64,000 nucleotides of DNA from Ascidia mentula (GCA_947561715.1 OX387199.1:2795001-2859000), one strand, 5' to 3'; positions 33,957-48,640 are shown, counted from the stretch's first letter. A program made the numbers and translations. Notes: generated from the letters alone by a model not told the origin.

Positions 33957-34487
33957 GGCTTGTAAGGTAAAGGTTTTAGTATACGATAGAGGCCGCTGGC
34001 AATCTTAGAAACATGTTGGGCCTTTTTTGCTCACGTGTGGCGACATACAAAACCGAAACTAACTTATCTCAAAGCAATTCAGTATATACTTTGGACAATG
34101 CTCCACATAAGCAGTTATGACCCTCGTGCTAGCCTATGTACTGTTTAACTTGTCATTCTATTAACAAACTGCGTAAATTGATGGCTTAAATATTTGTATT
34201 GACCATAACATTTTGTTAAAAAAGGATATTGTCCCAAACCTTGTAAACCGACGGCAGTAGGCATATATTATGTGACGAGAAATAAAAACTAAAGTATTAT
34301 TGTTTATTCATAAATATGGGTAGCGGGACACATTAACAGCTGGGTCCTTTTCAACATTTAATAGGAAAGATTCGCAATAAAAACTGCAAATGAAATGATC
34401 CCAAACACCAACAAACCAACCTGACTAAGACATAATGCAAAAAATCGTATCTGTTTGTTTCTTAACATTTAGCTTGATTTTTTTACA

Positions 34488-34705
34488 ACTAAAGGTTTTT
34501 GTGGTCATGTGCAATTGTAATGAAGTTGGTGTTGGATTTATAAAATTTGCCAATGACGTTGATTTTTTTGCAATTTTCGCCATTAATTATGTAAGTGGTC
34601 GTAAATGGTAAGTTTATATTTGTTGTTTTTATTCGGCAAAACAAAGTTTTCCGTTTTGTCAGCAATTAAATACAAGATTTGTGATGTGAGCAATGCTTGT
34701 AAATT
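34488..34705. repeat. ~210-bp dispersed repeat, copy 1
   Basis: Nearly identical to 36572-36778 (AAAGGTTTTTGTGGTCATGT through TTTGTGATGTGAGCAAT). It differs by a few single-base substitutions and indels. Confidence 0.85.
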
Positions 34706-34788
34706 GTAATACGCGGAGGCAGGATTTTAATAACTTTATACCGATATGGCCGCAAATTTTCAGCTTAGGATTTTTCTTGTAAATACTT

Positions 34789-35222
34789 CGTTTGACTTCG
34801 TTTATACGTTCAACTTTTCTGTCAGTCCGATTGTTTTACCTTAATTGAGGTTTATGGGTTACCTCCTTTGTATGAACATTTGTTCAACCCTATACAGCAT
34901 CTGATCAAATTACTTGTTTTAGATTTTACTGACAAATGTTAGAGGTAGTAGTTTCAGTGACTTCCAAACGCCATTGAGTCAGAGTTTGTTTGTAGTGTTA
35001 GACAAGCTACTTCGAATACAGACGTCTGTACTTCGAACTTGACAGGCAACTGAAAGGAAAGTTGAAGGTCGTTGCGCAGTAGTTCTTTAGCGCAAGTGCT
35101 TTTTAGCGCTTGTTTAAACAGATTTGAAGCAGGCTATATCTCTATAGAGACGATATATGGAGGCGAGCGCCTGTATTGTATTGGGCTTTTATGTAATTTT
35201 ACAATTATTTTTAATTCGGAGA
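34789..35222. repeat. duplicated intergenic block, copy 2
   Basis: Second copy of the block at 33602-33956, same orientation, offset about 1.19 kb, with insertions relative to copy 1. Confidence 0.8.
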
Positions 35223-36571
35223 ATTTGTACTAACATTTAATTTTATAGTTTGTGTTAGTACAAGGCGAGTTGTAGTTGTCCATCAGATTAAATGCTCTGT
35301 TTTATAACTAAGCTAAAAGCTATCAATTTTTCACGGTTAAATGCATAAAACTGATCCATATCAAACGTACAACGCGTTCAAGACGGCAAAAAAACATTTA
35401 GCATAAATATGTCTGTGGCAATATTATATATTAAGAACAAGCGGCTGCTGCTTACCAGTGTGCCAACTAACCTCTGGATTGGCGTATTGGCTAAAACACT
35501 AGCTCTACACTGCTTTCATGGCACCTAGTTAAACTGGTGTTGCATTTTTTTCTGTGGTAAGATGTAACTGACTGTGAGCGCAAACAAAGAGGCTTGAACC
35601 GTTTACAAGTCACCAAAAAAATAAACTTTGCTTTTTTGAAACTAACACTAGTGTGCACTTCGAATGTCATAGCTTAAGCCAATGAGTTGCCAAGTTGTAG
35701 CTAATGAAAAAAAACGACAGTTTAGATGGAAGGAGCTTGATGTTGAAGAATAGCATGGCAAACCCAGGGATATCGCTTCTGTTTTTACTGCCGAATGGTG
35801 TAAACCGAACAAAGGCGTAACTGACTCCGCTATATTTGTTCTTGGCGTGTGACGAGAAAGAAAGGAAAGGGTTTTGTTTTCATCGTCGATTTCGACACGG
35901 AATAATAGGTTTAAATTAACATCAGACAGGGGTTATATAATAAATTTCAACATGCAACTGTTGTAATCAACACTATATTCGACTGGCGAACTGGCGAACT
36001 TTCAGACAAGCTGTTGCCAATTATTCAAGGTCGGCTCTTTATGCATTATCTCATGTTTTTTTTCTAGATTTCTTTTTAACAGGCTTTTCAATAGATATTA
36101 GGATGTTAATAATATTTGGAAGAGCTATCTGTTAAGTCCAGAAAGGAGGTATTTTGTGCACGGTTCAGGTAACTTTGCTGAAACATTTGGCGTTAAAATA
36201 CAGATGGGAATTTGTTATATAAGTTCTTTGCAATTCATGTTTCTAATTACGCTGAGATATAAATTTGAAACAGTAATTTCTTATATTTTGTCATTCTGAA
36301 CTAACCTAAATGTGTTAAACGATACCTCAGTAAAATCTTACGGTAAAACCGTTTTTAGACAGATAATAGTTAATTGGATCATATTTTTATAAGTTACCAG
36401 TTTCGACTTGCTTTTAAACTAAGTTCACGTTCTGTGAATTGTTTATGCAAGCTTTGCTTATGAACACGAAAAATAGAGAACGTGACACAGGAACAAATAC
36501 GAGCGCAGCCTGCTGAAATTTATTGATTCCTTTATTTTGTTGTGATTATTTTGGTAGAAAATATCATACTA

Positions 36572-36778
36572 ACTAAAGGTTTTTGTGGTCATGTGCAATT
36601 GTAATGAAGTTGGTGTTTGATTTATAAAATTTGCCAATGACGTTGATTTTTTTGCAATTTTCGCCATTAATGATGTAAGTGGCCGTAAAAGGTAAGTTTA
36701 TATTTGTTGTTTTATTCGGCAAAACAAAGTTTTCCTTTTTGTCAGCAATTAAATACAAGATTTGTGATGTGAGCAATT
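36572..36778. repeat. ~210-bp dispersed repeat, copy 2
   Basis: Second copy of the 34488-34705 repeat. Its minus strand is open for 67 codons, but single-base indels break that frame in copy 1, so I do not call a gene. Confidence 0.85.
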
Positions 36779-39659
36779 AGATATAGCACTTGTGATTTAG
36801 CAAAAGAGATATAACCTGGCGTATTAGAACGCTCAGCGGGATTTTAATTAGGTGAACTTAAACAAAAACTGAACATTCCTTGCTTTCCATAGCATGCAAA
36901 ATTAATTCAACAAGAAAGTTTTTTTTTTCAAGAATTCATCTTTTCTGGCGTAGCCACACTTAAACTTAACACCCGAAACTTTGCTGATCTCCATCCAAAA
37001 CGAACACCTCACGTCTACCGTGTGGGAATCTAGGGATCAAATATAAATCAAACAGAATATCTGCAACTGCGAGTTCTGGTACAGTAGTGACCCGTTTCCT
37101 AGCAACCTAATATAAATGTAAAGAACGTTAATAAACGTTTAAGCGTTTGGGAACTGCATTGGAAGTTTTCAGATTGACCATTTAAGCGACCTTATCGAGC
37201 CTGCACACAACGCACTATTAAATTTGATTTTACGCCAGGTGTTGCAAACAAAGCTTGTAACACTGTCTAAACTCTAGCTATGTCGGCGCCGCATCTAGGA
37301 AGCTACACAAAGGAGAATTTACTTAGCCGAACCCTCACATCCGAAAAATCACACCCCAAAGTTATGCACAACCAGCACAGGCACGTCAAACGTGGAACGA
37401 ACGTGGTATAATCTGGGTGGGTTGTGGGTTGTTCGCTCAGGTCATGTGTCTGTTTCCAGTAAGCGAAGCGCTTCCTAGCGGAACACGCAAAAATGTTGAT
37501 GTATTTCCAAATTAATGTGCAATTATGTTTCCACAAATACAAATTTGGAGGCATAAGGAGAATGTATTGCTTGACCATATATGTTCCTTTTTTAACCATT
37601 GATCCATGTTCTCGTTGGATATATCACGCAAAAAGCTACGAATTTAACTTGCGGGCCGAAAAAACAAACTGCCGTGCTTGACATTGCCACACTGATTGGG
37701 AGGCCAGCACCGAAAAATAAAAAAAAAACATGCAACAAACCTCTTCTACGCGAACTTTAAGCGGCGATTGCTTGTGAACAACGTTGACAACTTGCCGTTG
37801 CGGATTGGAAGTCAACCATTCACCGAAGGTGGCTTTGTCATGGGTAGGGCATAATCGCGCTGTGCGAGTCCCGCGAATTGTTATCAACGAACCGTGGCGG
37901 GATCAGGCCTCAAGCGATTGGAAGTCCAAATACCATTAACCCGATCGACCGTTTAAACAAAGAATAAGGGCTTGCCGGTATTTAGCACGTGGGGAAAACA
38001 AAACCTGTTTGTTTTCGTTAAGACAAAGTAAATATCTGCTGAATAAATGCTTTAATAAAATTGTAAGTATCCCCAGAATATCAGAGAAAACGAAAAAACG
38101 AAATGCTGTCATCAATGACTTTGTCAGTTGATTTAAAACTACTTATATAAAGAAATTTGACACGCGTCTGATTTTTGACCTGGTAAAAACCTTTGCGAAA
38201 CGTTTCTTTTTACGGTCTTGCCTGCACATCAGTTACACGAAGGTTACATCTGAAAACTTGAAAATCACTTAATTTAAATACGTTGCAATCCTTAACTTGA
38301 CTGAAACGAAGAGGCCGTAAGAGTCTTGGTGGTACAAAACATCAAATGACCAAAAAGCTTTAAAGGATTTCCATTGGAAAGGGGAGCGGTATAGGCGATG
38401 GAATTCCCTGAAAGTTTTATGGCCCTTTGATGTTTAACTCGGCAATCTTCGCTGTAATACACCTGTTCGCATGACTTTTTTAACCTAATGGGTCAATAGT
38501 CTAAGTCTAAAAGCTTTGCACTAACTGACTGCAATGCAATGCGGAAGCCTCTGTCTCCAGCATGGAGCTACTCTCAAATGACGCAATCTGTACCTTTGCG
38601 GTAGGGCGTAAAAATATCAACCAATCAGACGGCAGAGAGCGAACAAAGCGTGGTGTGTGTCTTTCTCAAAAACACTCGTAGCGTTGGAAGACTTTACTCC
38701 TGAGCTGCTCACGCAATAATTATTTGTCTGTATTTGCAAAACGCATGTTGCATATAGCAAACTGTCAACAGGGAAAAATCATTTTCCAAAGAGCGATATG
38801 GCAACCCTGTTTCTAACTCCTCAAACCACCGCCTTGTGAATAGATATTGAATTCTTTGTTAACAGCTGAAAAAGTCCATACTGCAAAAAGATGCCAGACT
38901 GTCACGAACTTCAATATCTACAAAACGAACAATACACATAAATGTGTTTGTAATAATTCAGTCAATGTAACACTTGTCAATTTGGCCCAAGTATTAACAG
39001 CAAACAAAAAACTGCTCTAATTCGATTGTGCTAAGCTGTCATGTTGCTGAACCGCAATTTGGACAACCCTATTCGCGTGGGGTTCTTGTGTAACGAGCGC
39101 ACCCTTGCAGTTTTGCAGTCATCCACACGTCCCTTTGTTTCATGCTTGCACTTGCTGGGTGTCGTAACCGCCTCTGATTAAAGGCTGCGTTTACACATAC
39201 CTGTAGCTTATGACGTCATGACGTGTAACCATCGGCGGCAGAGTTTACACAACTAGCGCTGCGCCAGCCACTGAGACGGCAGTAGCAAACAACGCCTATT
39301 TTCAAACAACCATTCCCGCGAAGGCATCAAGCGTCTTTGTTTAACAAGGAGCACTTTAACGCTACCGTGCGCTGCAAGATAAACCTCAACACTTGCGCGT
39401 GGTACAACATACTTATTATTGTTGGACGTCATAAGTACAAAACATGTTTTATCTGGTCCCGAAGACTCACGACGATCCAGTCAGCTAAATAGCCGCAACA
39501 AATATATACACCTTTTGTTTAAAAATCTAAGAGGAAAAGGCACGTCTTTTGATTATTGTTTGATTCGGGGCATCCTTGGCGCTTAATCTGACGACGAACG
39601 AATCCGGCCGGCAGCAAAAATTAAACCCAGATTGTTTTCCACAAGGGTGAATTTTCTAG
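36779..39659. other. gene-poor spacer, nothing recognised
   Basis: No credible gene. The frame at 37303-37599 (-) and others are short and lack domains. Confidence 0.45.
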
Positions 39660-40870
39660 AATGCACATGACGTCAAACAAACTTGATCTGCTGTTTCAGG
39701 CGAGCGCGTTTTGATTGAAATCCTGCCATACAACTGGGTAATTTCAACACCTTATCTAGTCTCTTCAATATATATATGTCGCTTATGCACAAATCATGTC
39801 AACGTACAAACAAAAGCAGCACGTGCAAGGGTCGCGGCCACTTGTGAAGCAGTCTGGGACGAAGGGCGTGCGTTTGCTGCCACGTCACAAAACAAAAAAG
39901 GCAACTTTTCCGCCCGGCCGGCGAGTTGGATAGCTTCCTGGTTTTGTATTGATCTGCAGTGCCTTCGGTTTACCCACACCGGGCGTGTCGAATTACGCAC
40001 AAAACGCGCGGAGGTAATTCACAAAATCGCCTGTTTTAAATACTGATTTATTTCTAAATGACGACCGTACAAACTCTTTTTAAAAGGCTTGTGCCTGTCA
40101 CGCTTTGTTTAAATAAACTTTTATTTGCTTTCACATTTTGCAATAACAGAAGCGAAACTACAGCGTTCAGTACGATACGTAAAGTCGATATCTTAGGTCG
40201 GTACTCGGTAAAGATAATGTCAACTATCTTGGTCATGGTTCAAAAAACAGCAGTCAAGCTTGTGGTTAAATGTGTTGATCCCACAGCGGTGGCCAACGAA
40301 ATTCCGCAGCAAAACGAACCGTCGCGACTCTGCCTGGTGAAATGGCGCTCGCAAGGTAAACATTATATTATCGGTAGCGACGGAAACCTACAAACAGTTG
40401 GCAAGGCTTTAACGCGAGGTTTGGCGACACAACTGTTCTCATATAAAAACTGCTATTTCAGCAACTAAATTTTCGGGTAAGCTGAGTTTACAAAAAAAAT
40501 TACAAGCCTATATTTTCTCCTCGTAGCCCTCAAGCAGATTTGACGTTCTCCCCAAAAAAACAAGTGAATTTACTCAAACTATTTTCCAACTAATCTTTTC
40601 GCTTTAACTATCACGCAGTGCCACAACCACCTCTTCGCCCCGCTTAAACATTAATCACACTCGTCGTCGACCCCTTATGGCTGCTAATTGGGCCAAGGTG
40701 GCTTTCCAAACGAGAAGAAACTGCCATTGCCGCACCGGTGTGTTAGTTGTGCAAATATAGGGATTTTCCGTTCGCGTGGGTGTGGACAAATGACTCATAA
40801 TGGAGACCGCATTGTGCGTAACTACGCAACTACATAAGGTTCTTTTACACAATGAAATCCTTGACATTTG
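39660..40870. repeat. segmental duplication block A, copy 1
   Basis: Homologous to 42930-43830. Shared blocks include GTCAAACAAACTTGA, TTTTGATTGAAATCCTGC, GGCCAACGAAATTCCGCAGC, GGCTGCTAATTG and the GATTTTCCGTTCGCGTGGGT region. The 136-codon open frame at 40058-40468 is interrupted in the other copy and is probably not a gene. Confidence 0.8.
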
Positions 40871-42929
40871 TCAAATTTGCATCGCTGCACTGAAACCGGA
40901 ACTGCGCACTGCGTTGCGATAAAGGTTACATTAGAGTTTAAGGGGTCGCCGTACAAATTCTCTCTGGGCCCAATTCCTGCGCTGCCAAAATATGTTTTAA
41001 TATGTGACATAGATTTATTTATGGTAAACTGACATTTTTCAAATATCATTGAGATTATCGCATCACTTGCTTAGGGATAATTTTAAATTCCTGTTTTTTT
41101 TCTTAACAGGTGTTTATTAGGAATCGTTATGTTTAAATTGCCTAATTTTGTTGCATATTTCTGTTGAAGAATTTTGAATGAAGATTTGAATTTGGTTTCC
41201 ATCAACATTAGAAAAACATAAAAATTTGTGATGGACGTAAGAAACTTGTCATTCACATGATATACAGTTATGTAGCGTTTGTGTAACTCCACTATTTCTG
41301 TTGTAAGTGGAAAAATGAGGTCAGTTTTTCGTGTTGTCGTTTATGATGAAAGTGTAGGACAGATGTTGATTGACTGCTACGTCCACAGGTAAAAAAGTAC
41401 GTTTTGTGTAAAAAATTTAAGCATAATGACCGAAACGAACAACACAAAATGCCATGAATTTGCGTAACACATCTACCTGAGCTACAGACTTTCGTAACCA
41501 CTTAACAAAAGTTGAAGAAAAATTCTCCCCTTAAATTCTATATACCAACGGCCAATGATATAAAAGGAAAAACAAATAAGATTTCGCAAACAAAGCTGCG
41601 GTAGGCGACAATTCCTTGATATAAACTTAAAACGCGGCCCCATATGAACGCATGCGTAAAATCACACAATAAACCTTCTACAATCCCATTCGTCTTGGGA
41701 TGCTAGGCATGCGACATGATTGGAGGACAGGTCATTACAATAAAAAAAATAACGCGAGGCAGATGACCTTTTTTGAAGGGGAAAGAGGCCAAATCCTCTG
41801 ATCGGCCTAAAAAGGACCGTCTAGTGTCGCATTATGTCACTACCATTTATTTTGTAAGCACTTTTTGACACAAGAACTAGGCGCGTTTGACAAAATACGT
41901 CCAGCATTGGCACGTTTTCTTAAAAATGTTGGTTTGTATGAAACCGTCCGTGACAATATTAACAAATCTTAGTAAAAAACACGGTATGGCAACCCTGTTT
42001 TTAACTCAAATCACGGTTCAAACTTTGAGCTATTCACAGGAAAAGCCTATCTTCATGCAATTTAGCTGAGATCCGAACTCAGATATTGTTTATTTCAAAT
42101 ATTAAAATGAGATTGACAAAAGTCAGCATAATTCTACCTTTCATCATCTTACAATTATAATTTCAACACTCCAAAAGTAGATACCATATGTTAAACGAAG
42201 CACAATAACAGTATGTCAAAACTGGGTTATGTCCGCTATCTGCGGCTGGGCAACATAATTACAAATGTTATTAGCGTGTGCAGTGGAGAACCCCAAGTAA
42301 ATTAAATCCCCACAGAACAAACAAGTGAAACATTTGTTGTTACCGTCTGTGCGCTAGATATCGTGAGAATAACGCTATCAAAATTTTCTACGCTAAACAT
42401 TTGGTCAAGGCTTCCGACACCTTTTTCAAGACGAAGACCTAATCGGTATACCAGGCCAGGATATCCTCGGTTGGAATTCCGGTGAAGTAAAACAAAAATT
42501 TACATTTTCTGGGGCATTGTAAGTGCAGACATTTATTGCATCACCAAGTTTTGAAGAAAACCTTAGGACCGACGTCATTACAATGTAACATCACAAATAG
42601 TAAGACAAGGCATCACATGTTTTTAGAAGATTTATTTTGGAATAATGTTGACGTGCATAGTTTAATTCTTTATATCGATAGATTATATAACCTTGGGCAT
42701 AGAATGATATTTTTATACTCCGCTTACCTTGATAATTTCCTAAGGTTGCTGCCATTGGCTGGGACTTCTGTACAACAACAACGCAGTGCAAAGCAACAAA
42801 CTGTACTTCGAAGTATGGGATGGACGTACAAAACATATTTTCCTACTCGCATAACAAGTTAACAAGTTGCTGTTTTATGACCAATCGTTATAAACAAAAG
42901 ATATCAGCACAATTTTCGTTTGACTGGGT

Positions 42930-43830
42930 CGTAACGCAAGCGTCAAACAAACTTGAACTGTTGTTTCAGGCGCGCGTTTTGATTGAAATCCTGCTATATA
43001 ACTGGGTACTTTGCACAGAAACAAATTATCTAGTTTCTTCAATTACCTATGTCGCTTATGGTCAAATCTTGTCAACTTTATATACAAACTAAAGCAACAC
43101 GTGCAACGGTTGCCGCCACCTGTGAAGTAGTCTGGGATAAAGATGTGTTTGCTGCCGGTCACAAAAAAGGCTGATTCGGCCAGACGGGCGGGTAGGAAAG
43201 CCCTCTGGTTTTCTATTGACCTATGGTGCTGTGGCCAACGAAATTCCGCAGCAAAACGAGCCGTCGCGACTATGCCTAGCGGAATGGCGCTAAAGGTAAA
43301 CAGTAGCGACGGTAATTACGAACAGTTGGTAACGTTTACGCGAGGTTTCAGCGCAACTGTTTCTCTGCATATTAAAAATGCCATTTCAACAGCCAAAGCC
43401 AACTTACCGTTGCGGGAACGCTGAGTTTGTAACAATAGCAAGCATCTATTTTCTCTTCGTAGTCCTCAAGCAACTTTGACGTTTTTATAAAAAGAAGTGC
43501 AAGTGAATTTACCTAAACTATATACTTACTCTCACTTCATACTTACTATCTCGTATTGCAAATTCTGCCTCTACGCTCAAACATAAAAGCCTGATCGCTT
43601 ATGGCTGCTAATTGACCCATGTCCTCCACACTGGAGGCGACTTTGTAAACATGCAGATAGAACAATTGCCGCACCGGCGCGTTTGCTGTGTAATCCTTAA
43701 CTATGGGAATTTTCCGTTTGCGTGGGTGTTTACAAATGAGTCCGGATGACGACCGCATAGTGCGTACTAGGTAAAATATATAGGTTTCTTTTACATAATG
43801 AAATGCTTGCCATTTGTGGGACTGGCAGCA
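42930..43830. repeat. segmental duplication block A, copy 2
   Basis: Same orientation as copy 1, offset about 3.2 kb. The context upstream is also shared (ATGGCAACCCTGTTT near 38806 and 41986), so the duplicated unit is probably larger, about 3.2 kb. Confidence 0.8.
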
Positions 43831-44349
43831 AAAACTTATACTATTAACGAAACAACTCAAGCGAAGAAAACTTTAACGAAAAAACTTAAAAACGTAAATT
43901 ACAAATAATCCTTGTTGTTGTACAGTGTGGCCACAGACGCCAAAGCAACTGCGCGATTAGGCTGTCGTAAGCTGCATAGTTCCACAACCCCAAAATGATT
44001 TTGTTTGGAAAACAATTATGTTTTGCTCAAAATACCATGACATCAGAAAACTAGTAAACCATTTTCTTCGACGTCAAAAATACTATCACACATGTAAGAG
44101 GAAGCTAACTGTTAACGCGTGGCCTCACATTTAATCTACCAGCTACATTCCTTTTCCATTTGACATATTCGGCAAAAAAGCCTTTTTGGTTGAACTATGA
44201 CTGTTTGGGCGAAGGTCTCTCGTTTATACAGCTTCTGTTACAACGTTCGCAGTCCCGACATATTTTCCCACGTCAGAAGTTGCCGAGCGTAACCGACGCC
44301 TTGAAGGTCACCTTGACAAAATTAAATGCCCACCTCCGGCAGCATTTAA

Positions 44350-45120
44350 AGATACGGTAACCAGCACAAAAAACATGACCGCGAAACAGACGCTCTAACC
44401 AGGGTAAGTGGACTTAAGAAAAAGATAAAAACAATTATTATTGTTGAAAACGGGGGATTATCGCTACGCAAGCCCTTGGAGACTCGAATACTTTTGAAAC
44501 AGACTAGAGTTTTACCTAACTTGGCTCTAATCCAAAAAAGCCCGTTTACTTGCTATTGAGACAATGTCGCTCAGTAAAATACAAAACACCAGTAAATGAC
44601 CGGTAAATCCACTTTGACTTACTGACAAAAGGTGTCTTACGATAGTTTACATTCAGCCAAATTCCCGTTGACAATCCTCGAAACTTTGCTCGCAATTTGC
44701 AGTCTGTACAAGTCAATCTGCATGGTGACATCATAAAGGTTTTACGTTTCACACAACTACGGCGCTCGGTAAGTGGGGAAATAAACAGTAATACGCGACT
44801 GTACACAAAGTAATAATGTTGTCCTGATGACATGTCATCAAAACGAAAACACACTTGCACTGATGTGCCGAACAATATCCCTCCTAATCAGCTACTATGC
44901 GCTAGTAGCTTATCATAAAGCGTGTTTCCTATCTGATTGGAAACACGTCTGCGGGCAGGTGCTTCCTGTTTTTACGTGCGCCAAACAATGCACCAAAAGC
45001 AAATTGTGCAATTCGTGCACCAAAGGCTAAAAACGAGGTTTTCTCCACCCTACACTAACTGCACTGATTTAAGTAAACATTTACAATTGCCTTCCAAACA
45101 AACCTTGCCAACATGTGTCA
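44350..45120. repeat. segmental duplication block B, copy 1
   Basis: It shares ACCGCGAAACAGACGCTC, CAGGGT(a/g)AGTG and the CTAAAAACGAG...TCCACCCT block with 48360-48640. It follows block A copy 2 as copy 2 of B follows block A copy 3, so A and B belong to one duplicated unit. Confidence 0.6.
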
Positions 45121-47307
45121 AACTTTCCTGAACAAAACTTCAATTACAAAAACAATTACACCAAAACATGTCGCCAAAACGATTCTGTGACAAATAGTGC
45201 GAGATTTAACATTTATAATTTCCATACACTTGTTTCCGCTGTGTTTAAATCAACTGAACAACTAACTTTCAAAGTATGTTCTGAGGCGCAGTTTTCCCTT
45301 TCAGTAGCCTGAGCTGAGTGACGCTGTTCTTGTGTTGTGACTCTTGCGACACACTGAAAAAACGAAAAAGGCGCCATCGCAGTCCAGCTGATTTGGCGCG
45401 TGTTTGCGGCCCGCTTTTTTCCTTCGCTGTTGGCGGGTCTTTATGCGTTTTCTTCCCGCCGAACCGTTTGTTACTCTCGGTAGTGCCGCATTTATCGTTG
45501 CCCTGACACTCAATTTGCCAAATATTAACTTTTCTGCATTTTTGGGAGGTCGAGGCGGAATCGGAGATTAAAACCACTATACTTTGTTTCGCTTTTTCTT
45601 TGATTTAGACTGCGATTTTAGTCCAGTATACCCTAACTGTATGTGCAATATTAAAACTTTATTCAATCGCTTGACCAAAGGGAACTAAAACTCCTTCGTT
45701 TAGAGATATCCGGGTGGCACGGATTACTCAGAAGGCGTCCAATATACCTCACCGATTCTGAACATTCCATTCAAGCTCAAAAGAAAACATTGGATCTATA
45801 TTTTCAGCCACTACACTTTTATATATTAACCAACAAACGCTCTTTTTACCATTTTGAAACACACACCAAAAGTTCATCAGCAAAACCTTCATTAATTGAC
45901 TAGCACAACGACAGCATGGTGTAAAAATGCATGTGCGTTTATTAAATTTGACTGGCGAAGAAGTCAAAACCGCGAGAATGGGCGTAACCTATAGTCTGAA
46001 AACAGTGGTACATCCCGGGTTTTGCTGGTTGTCGCAATCACAACCACAGCGACCTTCGACTAACTAGCCAGTAGCATATGTTAAACTTATAGCTTAAGAA
46101 TTACTGTACAAGTAAGAAAGGATTTCCCTAACCCAAATCGCTATGCCAACTACATATCACATAACTAATAAACATGCGAATAGGTTGCAGCCGCCTTTGC
46201 TCTGGCATCCAGTCTGACAAACCAGATTGTTTTGTGTTAAGTGCCGCTCTCTGAACAAAGGTGGCGGGTTGCCCAGCTGAGGCGTGGGTTTATTTCCGCG
46301 GGAGGGCAAGGGTCCGCAATAGGATTAGATTGTTACTGTTTTAAACAACCATTAGTTTTTTCATATTCTGTGCACGGCGTTGTAACACAGGTGTTAAACT
46401 TCTAGAAGTATTCCCAATTGAAACTAAAACAACTGAGCCTTAATGTTGCATGTATTGCGCTGTATAAATAATGAATAAACTATTTTATCCACCATTGAAA
46501 ATAACAAACAATTAGCCAAACAATATCACCACATAATACGGCTAGTTTTGTAAACGTGTACCCCTCCTTCAACTCTACAATCAACTAGCTAACTTACATT
46601 CAATCCAATCCAAAGGATACAGACCAACTGCACTAGTTTAATCAATTACGTTCCTTGAAACTAGTGACGACTGACAGCTAGCAAATGATCCCTGGAGGTA
46701 AAAATAACCGCATCACGCAAAAATCGCTGTTTTGAGATGGAACTTTAGTTGAAGTCTTGGTTTATTTCACAGGCTTATCGCTACGGTTTCTTGTGATGTG
46801 ACACAGTCGTGTAACCTTCACTTGGTTTGTCAACACACGCGACTGCTCATAATATCTGTGTACACAAAATGCAGGCCTGTTTACTCGGGGTTCCGATAAG
46901 TTACTTCGGCGCATAACAAATAATCAAAAAAGCTGATAGACAAAGGACGCAGTTTTAACGAGTTCCTCTGTTTACGCAACTTTTTTGCAAAGTATCCACC
47001 CACAAATTATTTCCCACGGCAAAACCTGAAAGTACGACTTTTGGTATCAAAGATTACACCTAGATGCACTACAGGCGGAAAGTAAATGATTAACACTCGC
47101 GACTGAACAATTGCTAGTAGTTCATTTGGGATGCAATCTTGACCGACCAAACCATACCGCTATATGTGAATACAGGCTCTACCGACGACCAAAATAGTTC
47201 AAAACTTGGAACAGCTTTACTGCCAGGTCATTTCCGGTTAATCAAGTCCAGGCGTGCCATTGTGGCCTTTTGCGGGTAATAGAATGCAACGTTGACACGC
47301 GTTGCTG
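45121..47307. other. gene-poor spacer, nothing recognised
   Basis: The locally GC-richer open frame at 45269-45577 (-) has no domain or splice context. I do not call a gene. Confidence 0.4.
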
Positions 47308-47545
47308 TCAGTCCGCACCACCAATCCAAGTTGTTACGCGTTCTACGGTATTGTGAAATACGCCGATGTGGCTTCGTTGGTTCTTTGTACTCCTGGCGGG
47401 AGCACTTGGCGGCGACTTTTCAATGAATTGAGAGAGCGGTTGCCCCACCGGCACGCGTTGCGTAAATTCCCCACTATGTAGGGGGGGGAGGGCGTGTCGG
47501 TTTCCGTGGGTGTCGACAAATGAATCTAATGGCGACAAATCAATC
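47308..47545. repeat. segmental duplication block A, partial copy 3
   Basis: A shorter, more diverged match to the end of block A: CCGGCACGCGTTGCGTAAAT, then TTTCCGTGGGTGTCGACAAA. Confidence 0.55.
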
Positions 47546-48359
47546 GTTTCAACATCTCGACACAGCTAGCAAGATTCGGATAACCTGAAAGTATTTTCCG
47601 CTCAAAACTTAGGCGTGATTTGTCAAAAAAAAATTACACTCATGCTCGGAAACAAAATCCTAAACCTCGATAACAACTTGCGAGGGCGTGACCTAAGGAA
47701 AGGGCGTTTATTCCAACGGCCGCATTTAAGATTCCGTGTTTTCGCTTTTTATTTCTTGCAGTTATTTGCTCTGGTAATTATAGTTCCAAAGCACAGAGAT
47801 AATAAATTTTGCACCTTTGGTACGGCAAAAATTTACGCAATATTACGTCACCAAAGTGCTGATTGTAATTTCATGCCTGGTTCCAAGCAATGAAATGTAG
47901 CGGTGTTGAAGGAAAGGTATTTCGCTTCAACGATTCTAATGTAAACTCCGTGCAACAAAACGTGTTGAGGTAAATATATTTAGCAAATAAACCGTCTTTT
48001 GTTGAAATGTTGTTACCTCCTAAATTCGTCATTTGGTTTGACGTCAGAGCTCAGATATTTCATGGACTTAATGCAACGTTTCCGTTACGGTAGCAATTTC
48101 TGAGGCTTGGTGCCAAGCACATCACAAAGCTATGCTTGGCTTAATGTTGATTGATGGTCAATTCAATATAATGTTCACATTCTGACGGTAACGGTTATAA
48201 CGCTTAGTGACAGGCAAGCGATTGGATGTTATGCAATGCTAACCAGTCAATAAGAAGATAAAACAACGCAAAGGGTTTAAAGTTAAGGTTTCAACAAAGA
48301 AATATATCGAGATGGATATTTTTTCAGTGACAGATCTGGAATACATTGATTAGGTTGTG

Positions 48360-48640
48360 TAAGACTAAATTTACCGCGAAACAGACGCTCAAATCAGGGT
48401 GAGTGTGTACTTGAGAAAAAAGAAAAAAAAATGTTTAAGCGGCGAATAGGGGGGTTATAACTATATTATCTCGTAATGTGGCACAAATCGCGCTGCTATA
48501 AACACCATAACCAATCCAAGCGGTTATGCGACAGTATTAAAGCTTAAAAAGGTGTTGCACTAAAAACGAGTTTTTTTCCACCCTGTATTAACTGCGCTGA
48601 TTTTAATAAATAACTTGCCTTTTGAACAAATCCAAACGAT
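48360..48640. repeat. segmental duplication block B, copy 2
   Basis: Condensed second copy of block B (see 44350-45120). No coding potential seen. Confidence 0.6.

Noticed and set aside
40058..40468. 136-codon plus-strand frame as a gene
   Set aside because: It lies in a duplicated block and the other copy at 43.2 kb has indels that break the frame; no domain is seen.
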